From contig NZ_JAMWYX010000003.1 of the NCBI RefSeq assembly GCF_024305245.1, positions 1 to 64,000 of the forward strand: DNA of 64,000 nt, written 5' to 3'. Made by a program: the position numbers and the translations under genes. Below, one piece after another: positions 1 to 8,950 of the stretch. Each line of letters begins with the position of its first letter. Position 1 is the first letter of the stretch. Source of the stretch: Erythrobacter sp. GTDB lineage: Bacteria > Pseudomonadota > Alphaproteobacteria > Sphingomonadales > Sphingomonadaceae. The notes under the pieces are model-generated. The model saw only the letters and a program-made list of their open reading frames with translations. It did no database searches and was not told the DNA's origin.

Positions 1-482
1 AACCGCGCCCGCAAAGGAATCCCCTCCGAGTCAGAACGTGGGGAAAACGCTCTAAGGCTTGAAGGCTTTGGAACTGCCCTCAATCGCTTCATGGCGGTCA
101 AGAGAGCCTCTTTGTCGCGAGCGAGAAAAGCGAGCGTCCCATCAACAAAAAAGTTCCAGCCAGCGGCATCTTGGTCAGCCGGCTTGTAGGTCAGCTTCAG
201 CAAGGCGATAGCCTGTCTGGTCTGGCCGGCATTAGCCCGCATTTGTCCTTCATGGGTGTAAAGAATGCTGGCGTGATCACGCTTTTCATGACGCCATAAC
301 CGGATCAGCTCGGCCGCTTCGGCATAACAGCCGCGCTCGTAAAGGCTGCGCCAGCCGCCGTCCGGCAGCGTTTGATCGAACGCATTCCGATCCAGCGCCA
401 GCATAGCTTCCAGGTCATAGGAGCAATCGGGCGCAGGTGCAGGTTCGACCGGTTGCGCAGCGGCGAGAAGCAGAGCGAGCAT
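1..482 (-). CDS. Hypothetical secreted protein, C-terminus cut by window edge
   Basis: An open frame runs from an ATG at 482 to the left edge without a stop (about 160 codons). An in-frame TAA lies three codons upstream of this ATG, which fixes it as the first possible ATG. The product begins MLALLLAAAQPVEPAPAPDC, a short hydrophobic leader, so export is likely. The middle reads like a helical repeat (YERGCYAEAAELIRLWRHEK, then HEGQMRANAGQTRQAIALLK), resembling tetratricopeptide-type helices. It follows cysH by 40 nt on the same strand and may be the last cistron of that operon. Base use is somewhat richer in A/T than its neighbours (runs such as aacttttttgttgatggg). The function is not recognised. 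Confidence 0.6.
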   Translation of the reverse strand, partial: MLALLLAAAQPVEPAPAPDCSYDLEAMLALDRNAFDQTLPDGGWRSLYERGCYAEAAELIRLWRHEKRDHASILYTHEGQMRANAGQTRQAIALLKLTYKPADQDAAGWNFFVDGTLAFLARDKEALLTAMKRLRAVPKPSSLRAFSPRSDSEGIPLRAR

Positions 483-522
483 CGCGGCAGCTTAACGCAT
501 TGCTGTGGCAGGCGAAAGCGCC

Positions 523-1299
523 TTACAAAAACGGTTCCTCGCCCGGCTTGTGGATGCCGCATTCGGTCTTGTCCCAGCCTTTCCACCGCCCCGAACGCGG
601 GTCTTCGCCCGGCGCGACCTGGGTGGTGCAGGGCGAACAGCCGATCGAGGGGTATCCCTGCGCGATCAGCGGGTGGCGCGGCAGGTCGTGCTGGATGAAA
701 TGGCCTTCGATCCGGCTCGCGTCCCAATCGATCAGCGGGTTGATCTTGAGCCGTCCTTGCGCGTCCGATGTGTCCACTTCGAACCGCGGCAGGTTAACAC
801 GCGTCGAGGACTGGAACGCCTTTCGCCCGGTGAAGCTGGCATCGTAATTCGCCAGCGCCTTTGCCAGCGGCCTTACCTTGCGGATTTCGCAGCAGCCGTC
901 GGGATCGTATGACCAGCGCAGGCCGGTATCGTCACGCTTCGCCAGATCGTCGGCATCCGGGGTCAGGATCACAAGGTTCAGGCCCAGCCGCTTTGCAAGA
1001 GTGTCGCGGTAGGCCAGCGTTTCGGCAAAATGCTTGCCCGTGTCGAGGAACAGCACCGGCACGGATGGATCGACGCTGGCGACCAGATGCAGCAGCACCG
1101 CACTTTCCGCGCCGAAGCTGGAAACCACTGCGAGATCGCCCGCCAGCCCGTCGCGGATCACCGCTTCGAGCATTTCCTGCGTCGAGGAACCACGAAACAT
1201 CCGGTTGAGCCGCAAGGCATCATGCTCGGTAAAACGCGGCGCTAGGTCGAGCGTGTCGCGGGTGCGATCGGTGGCGGCGTTGGTCGTGTCAGGCTTCAT
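523..1299 (-). CDS. cysH: Assimilatory adenylyl-sulfate (APS) reductase, CysH family
   Basis: Reduces activated sulfate to sulfite with thioredoxin in cytosolic sulfate assimilation. The 258-residue protein (start MKPDTTN at 1299) has the PP-loop-like segment VVSSFGAESAVLLHL and the two cysteine pairs of the Fe-S enzymes, CC in GCCEIRKVRPL and CxxC in GCSPCTTQV. It ends with the catalytic ECGIH motif. The presence of both cysteine pairs indicates the [4Fe-4S] APS-type enzyme rather than the PAPS type. The frame could open further upstream, but the start at 1299 gives an 11-bp overlap with the preceding DUF934 gene, which fits tight operon coupling. It is the last recognised sulfur gene of the cobA-DUF2849-cysI-DUF934-cysH operon. 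Confidence 0.93.
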   Translation of the reverse strand: MKPDTTNAATDRTRDTLDLAPRFTEHDALRLNRMFRGSSTQEMLEAVIRDGLAGDLAVVSSFGAESAVLLHLVASVDPSVPVLFLDTGKHFAETLAYRDTLAKRLGLNLVILTPDADDLAKRDDTGLRWSYDPDGCCEIRKVRPLAKALANYDASFTGRKAFQSSTRVNLPRFEVDTSDAQGRLKINPLIDWDASRIEGHFIQHDLPRHPLIAQGYPSIGCSPCTTQVAPGEDPRSGRWKGWDKTECGIHKPGEEPFL

Positions 1300-1750
1300 G
1301 GCGCTGCTCCGGAATCGTGCGGCGCGCATCGGCTGCGCGCTGATACACATTGTCCCACGTGGCAAAGGCGCGGGCCGCGTCTTCTTCGTCCAGCCGCTTG
1401 TCGGGAGCGAAGCTGTCGAACCCGCAGCGCCGCATGTGCGAAAGCTGGTCGATCAATACGTCGCCGACCGCGCGCAATTCGCCGGTGTAGCCAGCCTCGC
1501 GCAGAATGCGGGCGGCGGAATAGCCGCGCCCGTCGCCGAAGCTGGGGAAGTTGACCTCCACCAGCGCCAGCCGGTCGAGGAACGGCAGCAGCAGCCGCGT
1601 GTCGTCGCCCGGTTCGATCCGCACGGCAGCGGCGTTGGACTGGTCGATGGCGGCATCGACGGTGACCGTGCCGTGATCGACCGGCTCGTCATCGCGGAAG
1701 CGGAACTGCACCTCGTCGGGGGAAGTGCCGAGATCGCGGGCCTTATCCAT
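1289..1750 (-). CDS. DUF934 family protein of the sulfite reductase operon
   Basis: The 153-residue protein (start MDKARDLG at 1750) matches the DUF934 family, usually annotated as an oxidoreductase accessory of CysI. Typical family segments seen are LALVEVNFPSFGDGRGYSAA, then ILREAGYTGELRAVGDVLID and MRRCGFDSF. Its start overlaps the end of cysI by 8 bp and its end overlaps cysH by 11 bp, so it is translationally coupled to both. The family is nearly always found between cysI and cysH in alpha- and betaproteobacteria, which suggests a role in sulfite reduction. The biochemical function is not known to me. A longer frame starting at 1813 lies inside cysI and is unlikely. Confidence 0.85.
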   Translation of the reverse strand: MDKARDLGTSPDEVQFRFRDDEPVDHGTVTVDAAIDQSNAAAVRIEPGDDTRLLLPFLDRLALVEVNFPSFGDGRGYSAARILREAGYTGELRAVGDVLIDQLSHMRRCGFDSFAPDKRLDEEDAARAFATWDNVYQRAADARRTIPEQRHEA

Positions 1751-3374
1751 AAAGCGCCTCCTTGAACGGCTCCATGCCGATGCGGCGATAGGTATCGAGG
1801 AAGCGTTCGCCATCTGTGCGGGACGCGAGGTAGACGTCGGTGACTTTCTCGACTGCGGCGATCACGCCGTCCTCGTCGAAGCCGGGGCCGGTGATCTTGG
1901 CAAGGCTGACGTCCTCCGCCTCCGATCCGCCGAGCGAGAGCTGGTAGTTCTCGGTGCCCTTCTTGTCGACGCCGAGAATGCCGATATGGCCCGCGTGGTG
2001 GTGTCCGCAGGCATTGATGCAGCCGGAAATCTTCAGCTTCAACTCGCCGACAACTTCAGTGCGGCCAGCCTGCGCAAACCGTTCCGAAATGCGCTGGGCG
2101 AGCGGGATCGAGCGGGCGTTGGCGAGGCTGCAATAATCGAGCCCGGGGCAGGCGATGATATCCTCGATCGTGTCCATGTTCGGCGCGCCGAGGCCAGCTT
2201 GGTCGAGCGCCGTCCACACCGCATGGAGATCGGCGATCCGCACATGTGGCAGCAGCAGGTTCTGGGTGTGCATCACGCGCAGCTCGTCAAAGCTGTAATC
2301 GCGCGCCAGCTTGGCCACGAGCCGCATCTGATCGGCGGTCGCATCGCCGGGAATGCCGCCGACCGGCTTGAGGCTGATGACGGCGGAGACATAGGCGTCG
2401 TGCTTGTGCCGGTGGGTGTTGCGATCCACCCACAAGGCAAAATCGGGGTCCGACCGGTCGAGCGTCTTTGGCCCTTCCGCAAACGCCGGATCGGCAAAAT
2501 ACGTCGCAATCCGTGCCAGTTCCTCACGCGGCGGTTCGACGCCCACGGCGAGCATATGCGCGAATTCTTCTTCGACCTGTCGGGTGTATTCGGCTGCGCC
2601 CAATTCATGGACGAGGATCTTGATCCGCGCCTTGTACTTGTTGTCACGCCGACCGTAGCGGTTGTAGACCCGCAGGCACGCCTCGGCATAGGTGATGAGC
2701 TGATCGAGCGGCACGAAGTCGCGCACCAGTGGCGCGATCATGGGCGTGCGGCCCATCCCGCCGCCGACATAGAACTGTGCGCCGATTTCGCCCGCATCTC
2801 TCCGGACGATCCGGATGCCGATATCGTGCAACCGCATCGCTGCGCGGTCTTTCTCGGACGCGATCACCGCGATCTTGAACTTGCGCGGCAGGTAGGTGAA
2901 TTCGGGGTGAAAGCTCGACCACTGGCGCAGCAGCTCGGCATAGGGACGCGGGTCCACCACTTCATCGGCAGCAGCGCCTGCAAAGTGATCGGACGAGATG
3001 TTGCGAATGCAATTGCCGCTGGTTTGGATCGCATGCATCTCGACACGCGAGAGATCGGCGAGGATATCGGCGGCGTCCTCCAGCTTGATCCAGTTGTACT
3101 GGATGTTCTGGCGGGTGGTGAAGTGGCCATAGCCGCGGTCGTATTTTTCCGCGATGTCGGCCAGTGCTTCCATCTGCTGCGAATTGAGCGTGCCATAGGG
3201 CACTGCCACGCGCAGCATGTAGGCGTGGAGTTGCAGATACAGGCCGTTCATCAGCCGCAGCGGCTTGAACTGGTCCTCGGTCAGCTTGCCTTCCAAGCGG
3301 CGGCGCGCCTGATCGCGGAATTCCTCCACGCGGGCATCGACCATCGCCTGATCGTATGAATCATATTGGTACAT
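1743..3374 (-). CDS. cysI: Sulfite reductase hemoprotein (nitrite/sulfite reductase family)
   Basis: The 543-residue protein has the duplicated ferredoxin-like/siroheme architecture of nitrite/sulfite reductases. An N-terminal half carries GYGHFTTRQNIQYNW and TSGNCIRNI. The C-terminal half holds the siroheme/[4Fe-4S] cysteines in CPGLDYCSLA and KISGCINACGHHHAGHIG. It reduces sulfite to sulfide for cysteine synthesis in the cytosol. The sulfate-assimilation context (cysH, DUF934, cobA) favours sulfite over nitrite as substrate. No cysJ-like flavoprotein is present nearby, so the electron donor is probably ferredoxin or an unlinked reductase. The start ATG overlaps the DUF2849 stop by one base (TGATG). 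Confidence 0.93.
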   Translation of the reverse strand: MYQYDSYDQAMVDARVEEFRDQARRRLEGKLTEDQFKPLRLMNGLYLQLHAYMLRVAVPYGTLNSQQMEALADIAEKYDRGYGHFTTRQNIQYNWIKLEDAADILADLSRVEMHAIQTSGNCIRNISSDHFAGAAADEVVDPRPYAELLRQWSSFHPEFTYLPRKFKIAVIASEKDRAAMRLHDIGIRIVRRDAGEIGAQFYVGGGMGRTPMIAPLVRDFVPLDQLITYAEACLRVYNRYGRRDNKYKARIKILVHELGAAEYTRQVEEEFAHMLAVGVEPPREELARIATYFADPAFAEGPKTLDRSDPDFALWVDRNTHRHKHDAYVSAVISLKPVGGIPGDATADQMRLVAKLARDYSFDELRVMHTQNLLLPHVRIADLHAVWTALDQAGLGAPNMDTIEDIIACPGLDYCSLANARSIPLAQRISERFAQAGRTEVVGELKLKISGCINACGHHHAGHIGILGVDKKGTENYQLSLGGSEAEDVSLAKITGPGFDEDGVIAAVEKVTDVYLASRTDGERFLDTYRRIGMEPFKEALYG

Positions 3375-3673
3375 CAGATCACCCAGTCCCAGCCGGTCTT
3401 GTCGGCAGTCGGCACGGCGAGATCGCGCCGCACGGTCGGGCCGAGTGCGCGCACCCGGTCCTTGATATGCGCCGGACGGACGTGTCCGGCGGCGTCGATT
3501 GTTGCTTCGATGGCGTAGGGCACGTTGACACGCCTTGCAGCGGTTTCGCGGGCGAGGATTTCCTCGGCCTCATCACCCACGTCGACCGCATCGTCGACGA
3601 ACAGCGACCAGCCGGTGCCGTTCCACCATGTCACAGCGCCCGAACGCAGGTCGTTTCCGGTGAGGATTTTCAT
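3374..3673 (-). CDS. DUF2849 small protein of the cys operon
   Basis: This 99-residue protein (MKILTGNDLRSGAVTWWNG) fits the DUF2849 family, short proteins that sit between the siroheme methyltransferase and sulfite reductase genes in alphaproteobacteria. It starts inside the end of cobA (4-bp ATGA overlap) and ends on the cysI start codon (TGATG), so it is translated within the operon. It shows no membrane segment, signal peptide or metal-binding motif. A role in sulfite reductase assembly or electron supply is plausible from context only. Confidence 0.83.
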   Translation of the reverse strand: MKILTGNDLRSGAVTWWNGTGWSLFVDDAVDVGDEAEEILARETAARRVNVPYAIEATIDAAGHVRPAHIKDRVRALGPTVRRDLAVPTADKTGWDWVI

Positions 3674-4425
3674 TCCGCTGCCTCCTTGGCAAGCGCGACG
3701 AGCGTCACGTTATCCCGCGCGGTAACTTCGCCGATCACGATCAGCGCGGGGCTTTTCACCGCCTCGCGTTCCACCAGATTCGGCAATCCGGCGAGCAACC
3801 CGCGCAGCACCCGCATTTCGGGGCGCGCGGCGTTCTCGATCACGGCAACCGGCATTCCGGGGGCGAGGCCATCGGCCATCAGCTTGTCGGCGATCTGTTC
3901 CGCTGTGGAAACGCCCATGTAGATCACCAGCGTGCGGCCCTTGCCTGCAAGGCCGGACCAGTCCTGCTCGGCCAGCCCCTTGCACTGCCCGGCGACGAAG
4001 CTGACGATGCTGGAGGCGTCACGATGGGTCAGCGCGATACCGCTCGCCGCCGCCGCGCCGTTGGCGGCGCTGATGCCGGGGACGACTTCAACGCACACGC
4101 CTGCCGCGCGAGCGGCCTCGGCTTCCTCGCCGCCACGCCCGAAGATGAACGGGTCGCCGCCCTTGAGGCGCACGACGTCATGCCCGGCGAGCGCCTCGCG
4201 CACCAGCAAGGCGTTGATATCGTCCTGCGGCATGGTGTGGCGCGCGCGCTGCTTGGCGACCGAGATCATCCGCGCATCGGGGCGCACCAGCGCAAGGATA
4301 TCCGGGCCGACCAGCCCGTCATGCACGATGACGCTGGCCTGTTCGATCAGGCGGGCGGCGCGCAGGGTGAGCAGGTCAACTGGACCCGGCCCTGCGCCGA
4401 CGAGATAGATGGTGCCAATCTGCAT
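3670..4425 (-). CDS. cobA: Uroporphyrinogen-III C-methyltransferase (siroheme branch)
   Basis: SAM-dependent enzyme that methylates uroporphyrinogen III at C2 and C7 to give precorrin-2, the siroheme precursor needed by the neighbouring sulfite reductase. The 251-residue protein shows the family signatures YLVGAGPGPVDLLTLRA, VRLKGGDPFIFGRGGEE, VVPGISAANGAAAASGIALTHR and VIYMG. It is only the methyltransferase half of CysG. The dehydrogenase/ferrochelatase half is encoded separately at 36338-37153. It is the first gene of the five-gene cys operon, so the operon promoter is probably in the 67-bp gap to the upstream channel gene. Confidence 0.92.
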   Translation of the reverse strand: MQIGTIYLVGAGPGPVDLLTLRAARLIEQASVIVHDGLVGPDILALVRPDARMISVAKQRARHTMPQDDINALLVREALAGHDVVRLKGGDPFIFGRGGEEAEAARAAGVCVEVVPGISAANGAAAASGIALTHRDASSIVSFVAGQCKGLAEQDWSGLAGKGRTLVIYMGVSTAEQIADKLMADGLAPGMPVAVIENAARPEMRVLRGLLAGLPNLVEREAVKSPALIVIGEVTARDNVTLVALAKEAAE

Positions 4426-4492
4426 GGCATTGCAAATGCGCGCGCATGGCCCGCGATGCCAGCGAGAATGGTTTGGCGGCTGCGAAGCGGAA

Positions 4493-5611
4493 CTATTGTC
4501 CTGCGTCGGGCGACGGATCGTCCCGTTCCGCCAGTGCCGCGATCAGCCGGTCGAATTGCTCGTTCTGCCGGATATTCAGATCGCGTTGCGGGAACGGAAT
4601 CTCGATATCATGCTCCTTGAACAGCCACCACAGGTTCTTCAGCACTTCGCTGCGGATATTGCCGACACCTTCTTCGGGATCCCTGATCCAGCAATGGATC
4701 GTGAAATTGACCGAGCTATCGCCGAAACCGTTCATCCAGGCGGTCGGCGGAGGGGTCTCGAGCACCCGGCGGGACTTCTTCGCGGCCTGCAGCATCAATT
4801 CCTCGGCCAGCTTCATGTCGGCATCATAACTCACCCCGACTTCAACCTGAATGCGCACGTTCCTGGAGGAATAGGACCAGTTTTCGACCTGATTGATCAT
4901 CAGGTTTTCGTTCGGGATCAGATATTCGCGTTCGTCCCGCGTCGTGACCGAAACCGCGCGAATGCCAATCTTGCGAATCTGGCCGAAGGTCTGCTGGCCC
5001 GCCTGATCGGCCACTGCGATCACGTCACCCGGCTTGATCGACTTGTCCATCAGCAGGATGATCCCGGCGATCAGGTTGCCGAAGGTCTTCTGCAGGCCGA
5101 AACCGATGGCAAGGCCGAAGGCGCCGCCAAAGAATGCGAGCGCCGTCAAATCGATGCCGAGCAGATCGATACCGACGAAAAACGCGGCGGCCCAGACGAT
5201 GATCGTCAGGATCTTTTCCGATAGCAGCTTCTGCGTCTCGTCGAACTTGCTCACGCCGCGGATCATCTTGCGCCCGAAGCGGTTGATGAGAATCGCTGCG
5301 GTGATCACCAGCAATATGACGCCCACCACCAGCAGGGTATCGAACATCGAGATGCGGATATCGCCGACTTCAACCGCGATCCGATCGAGCCGGTCGAGGA
5401 ACGCGCCCGCCGTTTCGTTCTGCGCGGCGACGCCTTCACGCAGCCTATCCGCGGCCTCGACCGCTTCGACGGGGACCGGTTCGGGGGTCTCGACAGGCGT
5501 TGGGCTGGGCGCAGGGGTGGCTTCGGCTGCGCCGTCGGCGGCGGGGGTAGGGTCGCCGTCGGGAGCCGGAGTTTCGGTGGCTTGCGGTGCGGCGAGGGTG
5601 GTAATGATCAT
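4493..5611 (-). CDS. Small-conductance mechanosensitive channel, MscS family
   Basis: The 372-residue protein starts with a Pro/Ala/Thr/Glu-rich extension (about residues 1-70). Hydrophobic segments follow around MFDTLLVVGVILLVITAAIL and LTIIVWAAAFFVGIDLLGID. The pore-lining helix and beta domain are recognisable (LAFFGGAFGLAIGFGLQKTF, then NLIAGIILLMDKSIKPGDVI), as is YLIPNENLMINQVENWSYSS. It is an inner-membrane channel that releases osmolytes on hypo-osmotic shock. The start chosen (MIITTLA at 5611) overlaps the end of metC by 4 bp (ATGA). The longer frame to 5779 lies inside metC and is rejected. The acidic Pro-rich N-terminus is unusual for a short MscS. Confidence 0.88.
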   Translation of the reverse strand: MIITTLAAPQATETPAPDGDPTPAADGAAEATPAPSPTPVETPEPVPVEAVEAADRLREGVAAQNETAGAFLDRLDRIAVEVGDIRISMFDTLLVVGVILLVITAAILINRFGRKMIRGVSKFDETQKLLSEKILTIIVWAAAFFVGIDLLGIDLTALAFFGGAFGLAIGFGLQKTFGNLIAGIILLMDKSIKPGDVIAVADQAGQQTFGQIRKIGIRAVSVTTRDEREYLIPNENLMINQVENWSYSSRNVRIQVEVGVSYDADMKLAEELMLQAAKKSRRVLETPPPTAWMNGFGDSSVNFTIHCWIRDPEEGVGNIRSEVLKNLWWLFKEHDIEIPFPQRDLNIRQNEQFDRLIAALAERDDPSPDAGQ

Positions 5612-6810
5612 GCAGTCTCCATCTGTGCCAGCGCCTGCGCGAGATCGGCAATCAGGTCGTCCGGGTCTTCCAGTCCGATCGACAGGCGTATTGCAGGGCC
5701 GGCGGCATCGGGGCTGCGCATCACGCAGCGGTAATCCTGGGGGGCGGTGGCGAGGGCGAGGCTTTCGAACCCGCCCCAACTATATCCGATGCCGAACAGA
5801 TCGAGCGCATCGACCACCCGCGCCGCAGCCGCGCGATCATCGCTGGCGAGAACGAAGCCGAACAATCCGCAGCCGCCGGTAAAATCGCGTCGCCACAATT
5901 CGTGGCCGGGAGCCGAGGGCAGCATCGGACACAGCACTTGCGCAACTTGCGGTTGGCGCTCCAGCCATTCTGCGATCCGCAGCGCCGCGCGCGTCTGCGC
6001 TTCGAGCCGCACACCCATTGTCCGCAGGCCGCGCGCGGCGAGCGCGGCATCATCGGGAGAGACGACCTGCCCCAGATCCTGCGCAGTGCGGCGCAGGGCG
6101 CGATACCATCGCTCCCCCGCGCTGGCGCTGCCCATCATCAGGTCGGAATGGCCGCCGACATGTTTGGACAGGCTCATCATGGTGATGTCGCAGCCATGCG
6201 AGAGCGCGGCAAGACCGAGCGGGCTGGCCCAGGTGTTGTCGATCAGGCTGACCGCGCCATGTTCGCGCGCGATGGGAGCAAGGGCGGGGATATCGCACAC
6301 CTCGAAGGTGAGGCTGCCGGGGCTTTCGAGCCACACCGCTTTGACCGGCTGGGCGAACAATGCCCGATAGGCATCGAGATCAAGCGGGTCGAAGAAGGTC
6401 GTTTCCACCCCCAACCGCTTCAGCAGACCCGTCGCCATGCCGCGCGACGGATCATAGGAATTGTCCGCCATCAGCAGCCGGTCGCCGGGTTTGAGCACTG
6501 CGAGCAGGCACCCGGCAATCGCCGCGACGCCGCTGGGATAGAGTACCGTGCCGTGCGCGCTGGGTTCGATCTGCGTCAGTGCCTCGGCCAGCGCCCACTG
6601 GGTTGGCGCGCCGCGCCTGCCGTAGAAGAACTGGCCGTCGGTGTTGGATTTGCCCGCCTCGCGCCGCTCGGCATCGCTGGCATAGAGATGGGTGGAGGCG
6701 CGCCACACCGGCGGGTTGACCACCGGCCCCGTCCATTCCGGTCGCCTGCCGCCCCGCACGAGGCGCGTGGCGGGCTTCAGGTGCTCATCATCATCGCCGC
6801 CGCCGCTCAT
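5608..6810 (-). CDS. metC: Cystathionine beta-lyase (Cys/Met metabolism PLP enzyme)
   Basis: PLP-dependent C-S lyase that converts cystathionine to homocysteine, pyruvate and ammonia in methionine synthesis. The 400-residue protein (start MSGGGDDDEHLKPATR at 6810) has the fold-type I signatures NPPVWRASTHLY, FFYGRRGAPTQWALAEAL and YPSGVAAI. The PLP region is SLIDNTWASPLG followed by MMSLSKHVGGHSD with the Schiff-base lysine. The MetC-like C-terminal GYSWGGFESLA is also present. It overlaps both the upstream sseA gene and the downstream channel gene by 4 bp. Cystathionine gamma-lyase or another C-S lyase activity cannot be excluded. Confidence 0.88.
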   Translation of the reverse strand: MSGGGDDDEHLKPATRLVRGGRRPEWTGPVVNPPVWRASTHLYASDAERREAGKSNTDGQFFYGRRGAPTQWALAEALTQIEPSAHGTVLYPSGVAAIAGCLLAVLKPGDRLLMADNSYDPSRGMATGLLKRLGVETTFFDPLDLDAYRALFAQPVKAVWLESPGSLTFEVCDIPALAPIAREHGAVSLIDNTWASPLGLAALSHGCDITMMSLSKHVGGHSDLMMGSASAGERWYRALRRTAQDLGQVVSPDDAALAARGLRTMGVRLEAQTRAALRIAEWLERQPQVAQVLCPMLPSAPGHELWRRDFTGGCGLFGFVLASDDRAAAARVVDALDLFGIGYSWGGFESLALATAPQDYRCVMRSPDAAGPAIRLSIGLEDPDDLIADLAQALAQMETA

Positions 6811-7679
6811 GCCGTGGCCTGTCCTTGATCCGGGCCTTGCGCCTTGGGCGTACCGGGGTCCGCGCCCCATTCGGACCAGCTGCCGTCGTATAGTGCGGTG
6901 TCATGTTTGCCGATCAGATGTAGCGCGAACAACAGCACACTGGCTGTCACGCCGCTGCCGCAGGTGGTGGTGACCGGACGGGTGAGATCGACCCCGGCAT
7001 CGGCGAAGGCAGAGCGCAGGTCATCGGGGGCCTTGTAATTGCCGTCGGCATTGAACACAGCGGTGAAGGGCAGATTGGAACTTCCGGGAATACGCCCCAT
7101 CGGGCCGCCATGAACCGGATCGGTGCCGGTGCCATAGACCCGGTCCGCGCTGCGGGCATCGACCACCTGTTCGGCCCGGATCGTCAGATTGGCGAGCATA
7201 TCGGCCTTGCGGCGAACGTGTTTCGCCGGGACGAGGGCGGCGGGCTGCGACGGGGCAACCTCGGGCGTTCCGCTCTCCAGCGGTCGCCCTTCGGCGCGCC
7301 ATTTCGCCAGACCGCCATCGAGGATCGCGACCTTGTGCCACCCGCATGCCGTGAGCATGAACCACGCCCGCGCGGACGTGCGGACCGCGCTGTCATCATA
7401 GAGCACAATGGCGCTGCCCGGTGCGATGCCCAATTCGGCAAGATGCGCGGCAAGTTGATCGGGGCGCGGCAATGCCTGCGGGGTGGGCGAAGTGTCGTCC
7501 ACCAGCTTCGCCAGATCGAACAGGCGCGCGCCGGGAATATGCGCGGCGGCGAATTCGGCTTCCGGGTCGCGGCTCGCAGCGGGCAGGTGGCGCGAGGCGT
7601 CGAGCACCGCAAGACCCGGATCGTCCAGATGCGCGGCCAACCACTCGCTCGAAACAAGGCTAGAGAAAGTATCGTTCAT
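6807..7679 (-). CDS. sseA: Sulfurtransferase (3-mercaptopyruvate/thiosulfate type)
   Basis: The 290-residue protein has two rhodanese domains. The N-terminal domain lacks a catalytic cysteine (VLYDDSAVRTSARAWFML). The C-terminal domain carries the active-site loop CGSGVTASVLL. A CG[ST]GVTA loop is typical of 3-mercaptopyruvate sulfurtransferases, which move sulfur from mercaptopyruvate to thiol acceptors. It is translationally coupled to metC (4-bp overlap), so the pair probably belongs to sulfur amino-acid turnover. The start ATG at 7679 is the first in frame. Confidence 0.9.
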   Translation of the reverse strand: MNDTFSSLVSSEWLAAHLDDPGLAVLDASRHLPAASRDPEAEFAAAHIPGARLFDLAKLVDDTSPTPQALPRPDQLAAHLAELGIAPGSAIVLYDDSAVRTSARAWFMLTACGWHKVAILDGGLAKWRAEGRPLESGTPEVAPSQPAALVPAKHVRRKADMLANLTIRAEQVVDARSADRVYGTGTDPVHGGPMGRIPGSSNLPFTAVFNADGNYKAPDDLRSAFADAGVDLTRPVTTTCGSGVTASVLLFALHLIGKHDTALYDGSWSEWGADPGTPKAQGPDQGQATA

Positions 7680-7727
7680 TCCCCAAGGCTAGCGGCACCA
7701 TGCCGATCCGCCAAGGGCAGCGGGCAA

Positions 7728-8825
7728 TCAATCGGCCGCAGCCGCGATCGCCTTTGCACGCAGACCGGGAAGTGAGCCGGGTGGTTGATGAAGGTTCAAC
7801 GGCTGGACGCGGCCGTCGCTGCCGCCGCTCGGGCTGCCGATCACGAAGCTGCGCGCGAGTGCCTGCTGGCCCTCGCCTTCGAGCGTGACATGCACCAGCG
7901 GAATGAACAGCGGGGTGTGTCCCTGCATGATCGGGATGATCGCGGACAGCGGCATCTGCACTTCGCCGATCACGCTGCGGCTCTGGTGCGGCCCGATCCG
8001 CTCCAGTTGGTTAAGTTGGCGGGCCGCAGCAGGCGGCGCAGCATTGCTCTCCCCCTTCTGCGCGCTGGCAAGCTGCACCGCTACGGCAAGGCCGTTCACC
8101 GCACGGTCCGTGCGATTGGCAAGCGACAGGCGGTATTGCAGCGTGAACATCATGACGCTGCGGGTCGCGCCGGTGATGTCGAGCGTAAGGTCGAGACGTG
8201 GCAGTTCCGGTGCAGGAGCCGGTGCATGCGTCGCCAGCGGCGCGGCGAGACTCAGCACTTTGGGCTTGCGCCGCCGCCACAATGCCAGTCCGGCCAATCC
8301 CAGCGCCAGCACTGCTGCCGCCCCGGCAAGCCACGCCCAGCTGAATACCTGCTGGCCCAGCGCACTGGAGGGCGCAGGCGTGGCGGCTTCGGCAGATGCG
8401 GGTGCGGTTGCGGAATTGGCGGGCTGCTCGAGTCCCGCAAAACCGGGCTGGACCTCGGATGGCAGCGGGTCCGCAGTGGCCGGCGGCGGAACCTCGGGCG
8501 ACGGAGCCGCTTGCGGGGCAGGGGTGGCAGATGGCGTCACCGGGCGCGCGGTGGGTTGCGGCACCACAAGCGGGCGCGGCGTGGGCGACGGCTCCGGCGT
8601 CAGCGTCGGCACTGGCGCGATCCGCGGGGTTTCGACGGCGCGCGGCGGAATGGCTACGCCTGCGCGCTCGTCCACCGGTCCGGCGGGGGCAGGCGTGGGC
8701 GTCGGGGTCGGCTCGGGCAGCGAATAGCTGCCGGGTGACTGCGGCTGCGCCCCCAGCGGCACGGCAAGGACCAGCGCGGCAAGCGCGGCAGCGGGACGGA
8801 ACAGGGGGATCGGTGCGCGGGTCAT
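7728..8825 (-). CDS. Pro-rich single-pass membrane protein of unknown function
   Basis: The 365-residue product (start MTRAPIPLFRPAAALAALVL at 8825) has an N-terminal signal peptide ending near PLGAQPQS. A roughly 150-residue Pro/Thr/Ala-rich, probably extended region follows (repeats of PTPTPAPAG type). One membrane segment (WAWLAGAAAVLALGLAGLAL) is followed by RRRKPK and a cytoplasmic-side or exposed C-terminal domain of about 150 residues (LDLTLDITGATRSVMMFTLQ). The C-terminal domain looks beta-rich and might be an immunoglobulin-like fold. No enzyme motif is seen. It precedes sseA by 48 nt on the same strand. A longer frame to 8963 has no better start. Confidence 0.75.
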   Translation of the reverse strand: MTRAPIPLFRPAAALAALVLAVPLGAQPQSPGSYSLPEPTPTPTPAPAGPVDERAGVAIPPRAVETPRIAPVPTLTPEPSPTPRPLVVPQPTARPVTPSATPAPQAAPSPEVPPPATADPLPSEVQPGFAGLEQPANSATAPASAEAATPAPSSALGQQVFSWAWLAGAAAVLALGLAGLALWRRRKPKVLSLAAPLATHAPAPAPELPRLDLTLDITGATRSVMMFTLQYRLSLANRTDRAVNGLAVAVQLASAQKGESNAAPPAAARQLNQLERIGPHQSRSVIGEVQMPLSAIIPIMQGHTPLFIPLVHVTLEGEGQQALARSFVIGSPSGGSDGRVQPLNLHQPPGSLPGLRAKAIAAAAD

Positions 8826-8950
8826 CGGCTGGGCTGGTCGATTTTCTGGGGCGGGGCGGCTGAACAATTGCTGTCTCACATAGGGATTGCACTGCGCGCC
8901 CGTCCAGCCAGCCTCTTGCGCCCATCCCCCATTCGCGGCAACAGCGCGGC

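Noticed and set aside
1725..3359. 544-codon open frame antisense to cysI
   Set aside because: Mirror of the cysI reading frame. The siroheme motifs are on the other strand and there is no plausible start site.
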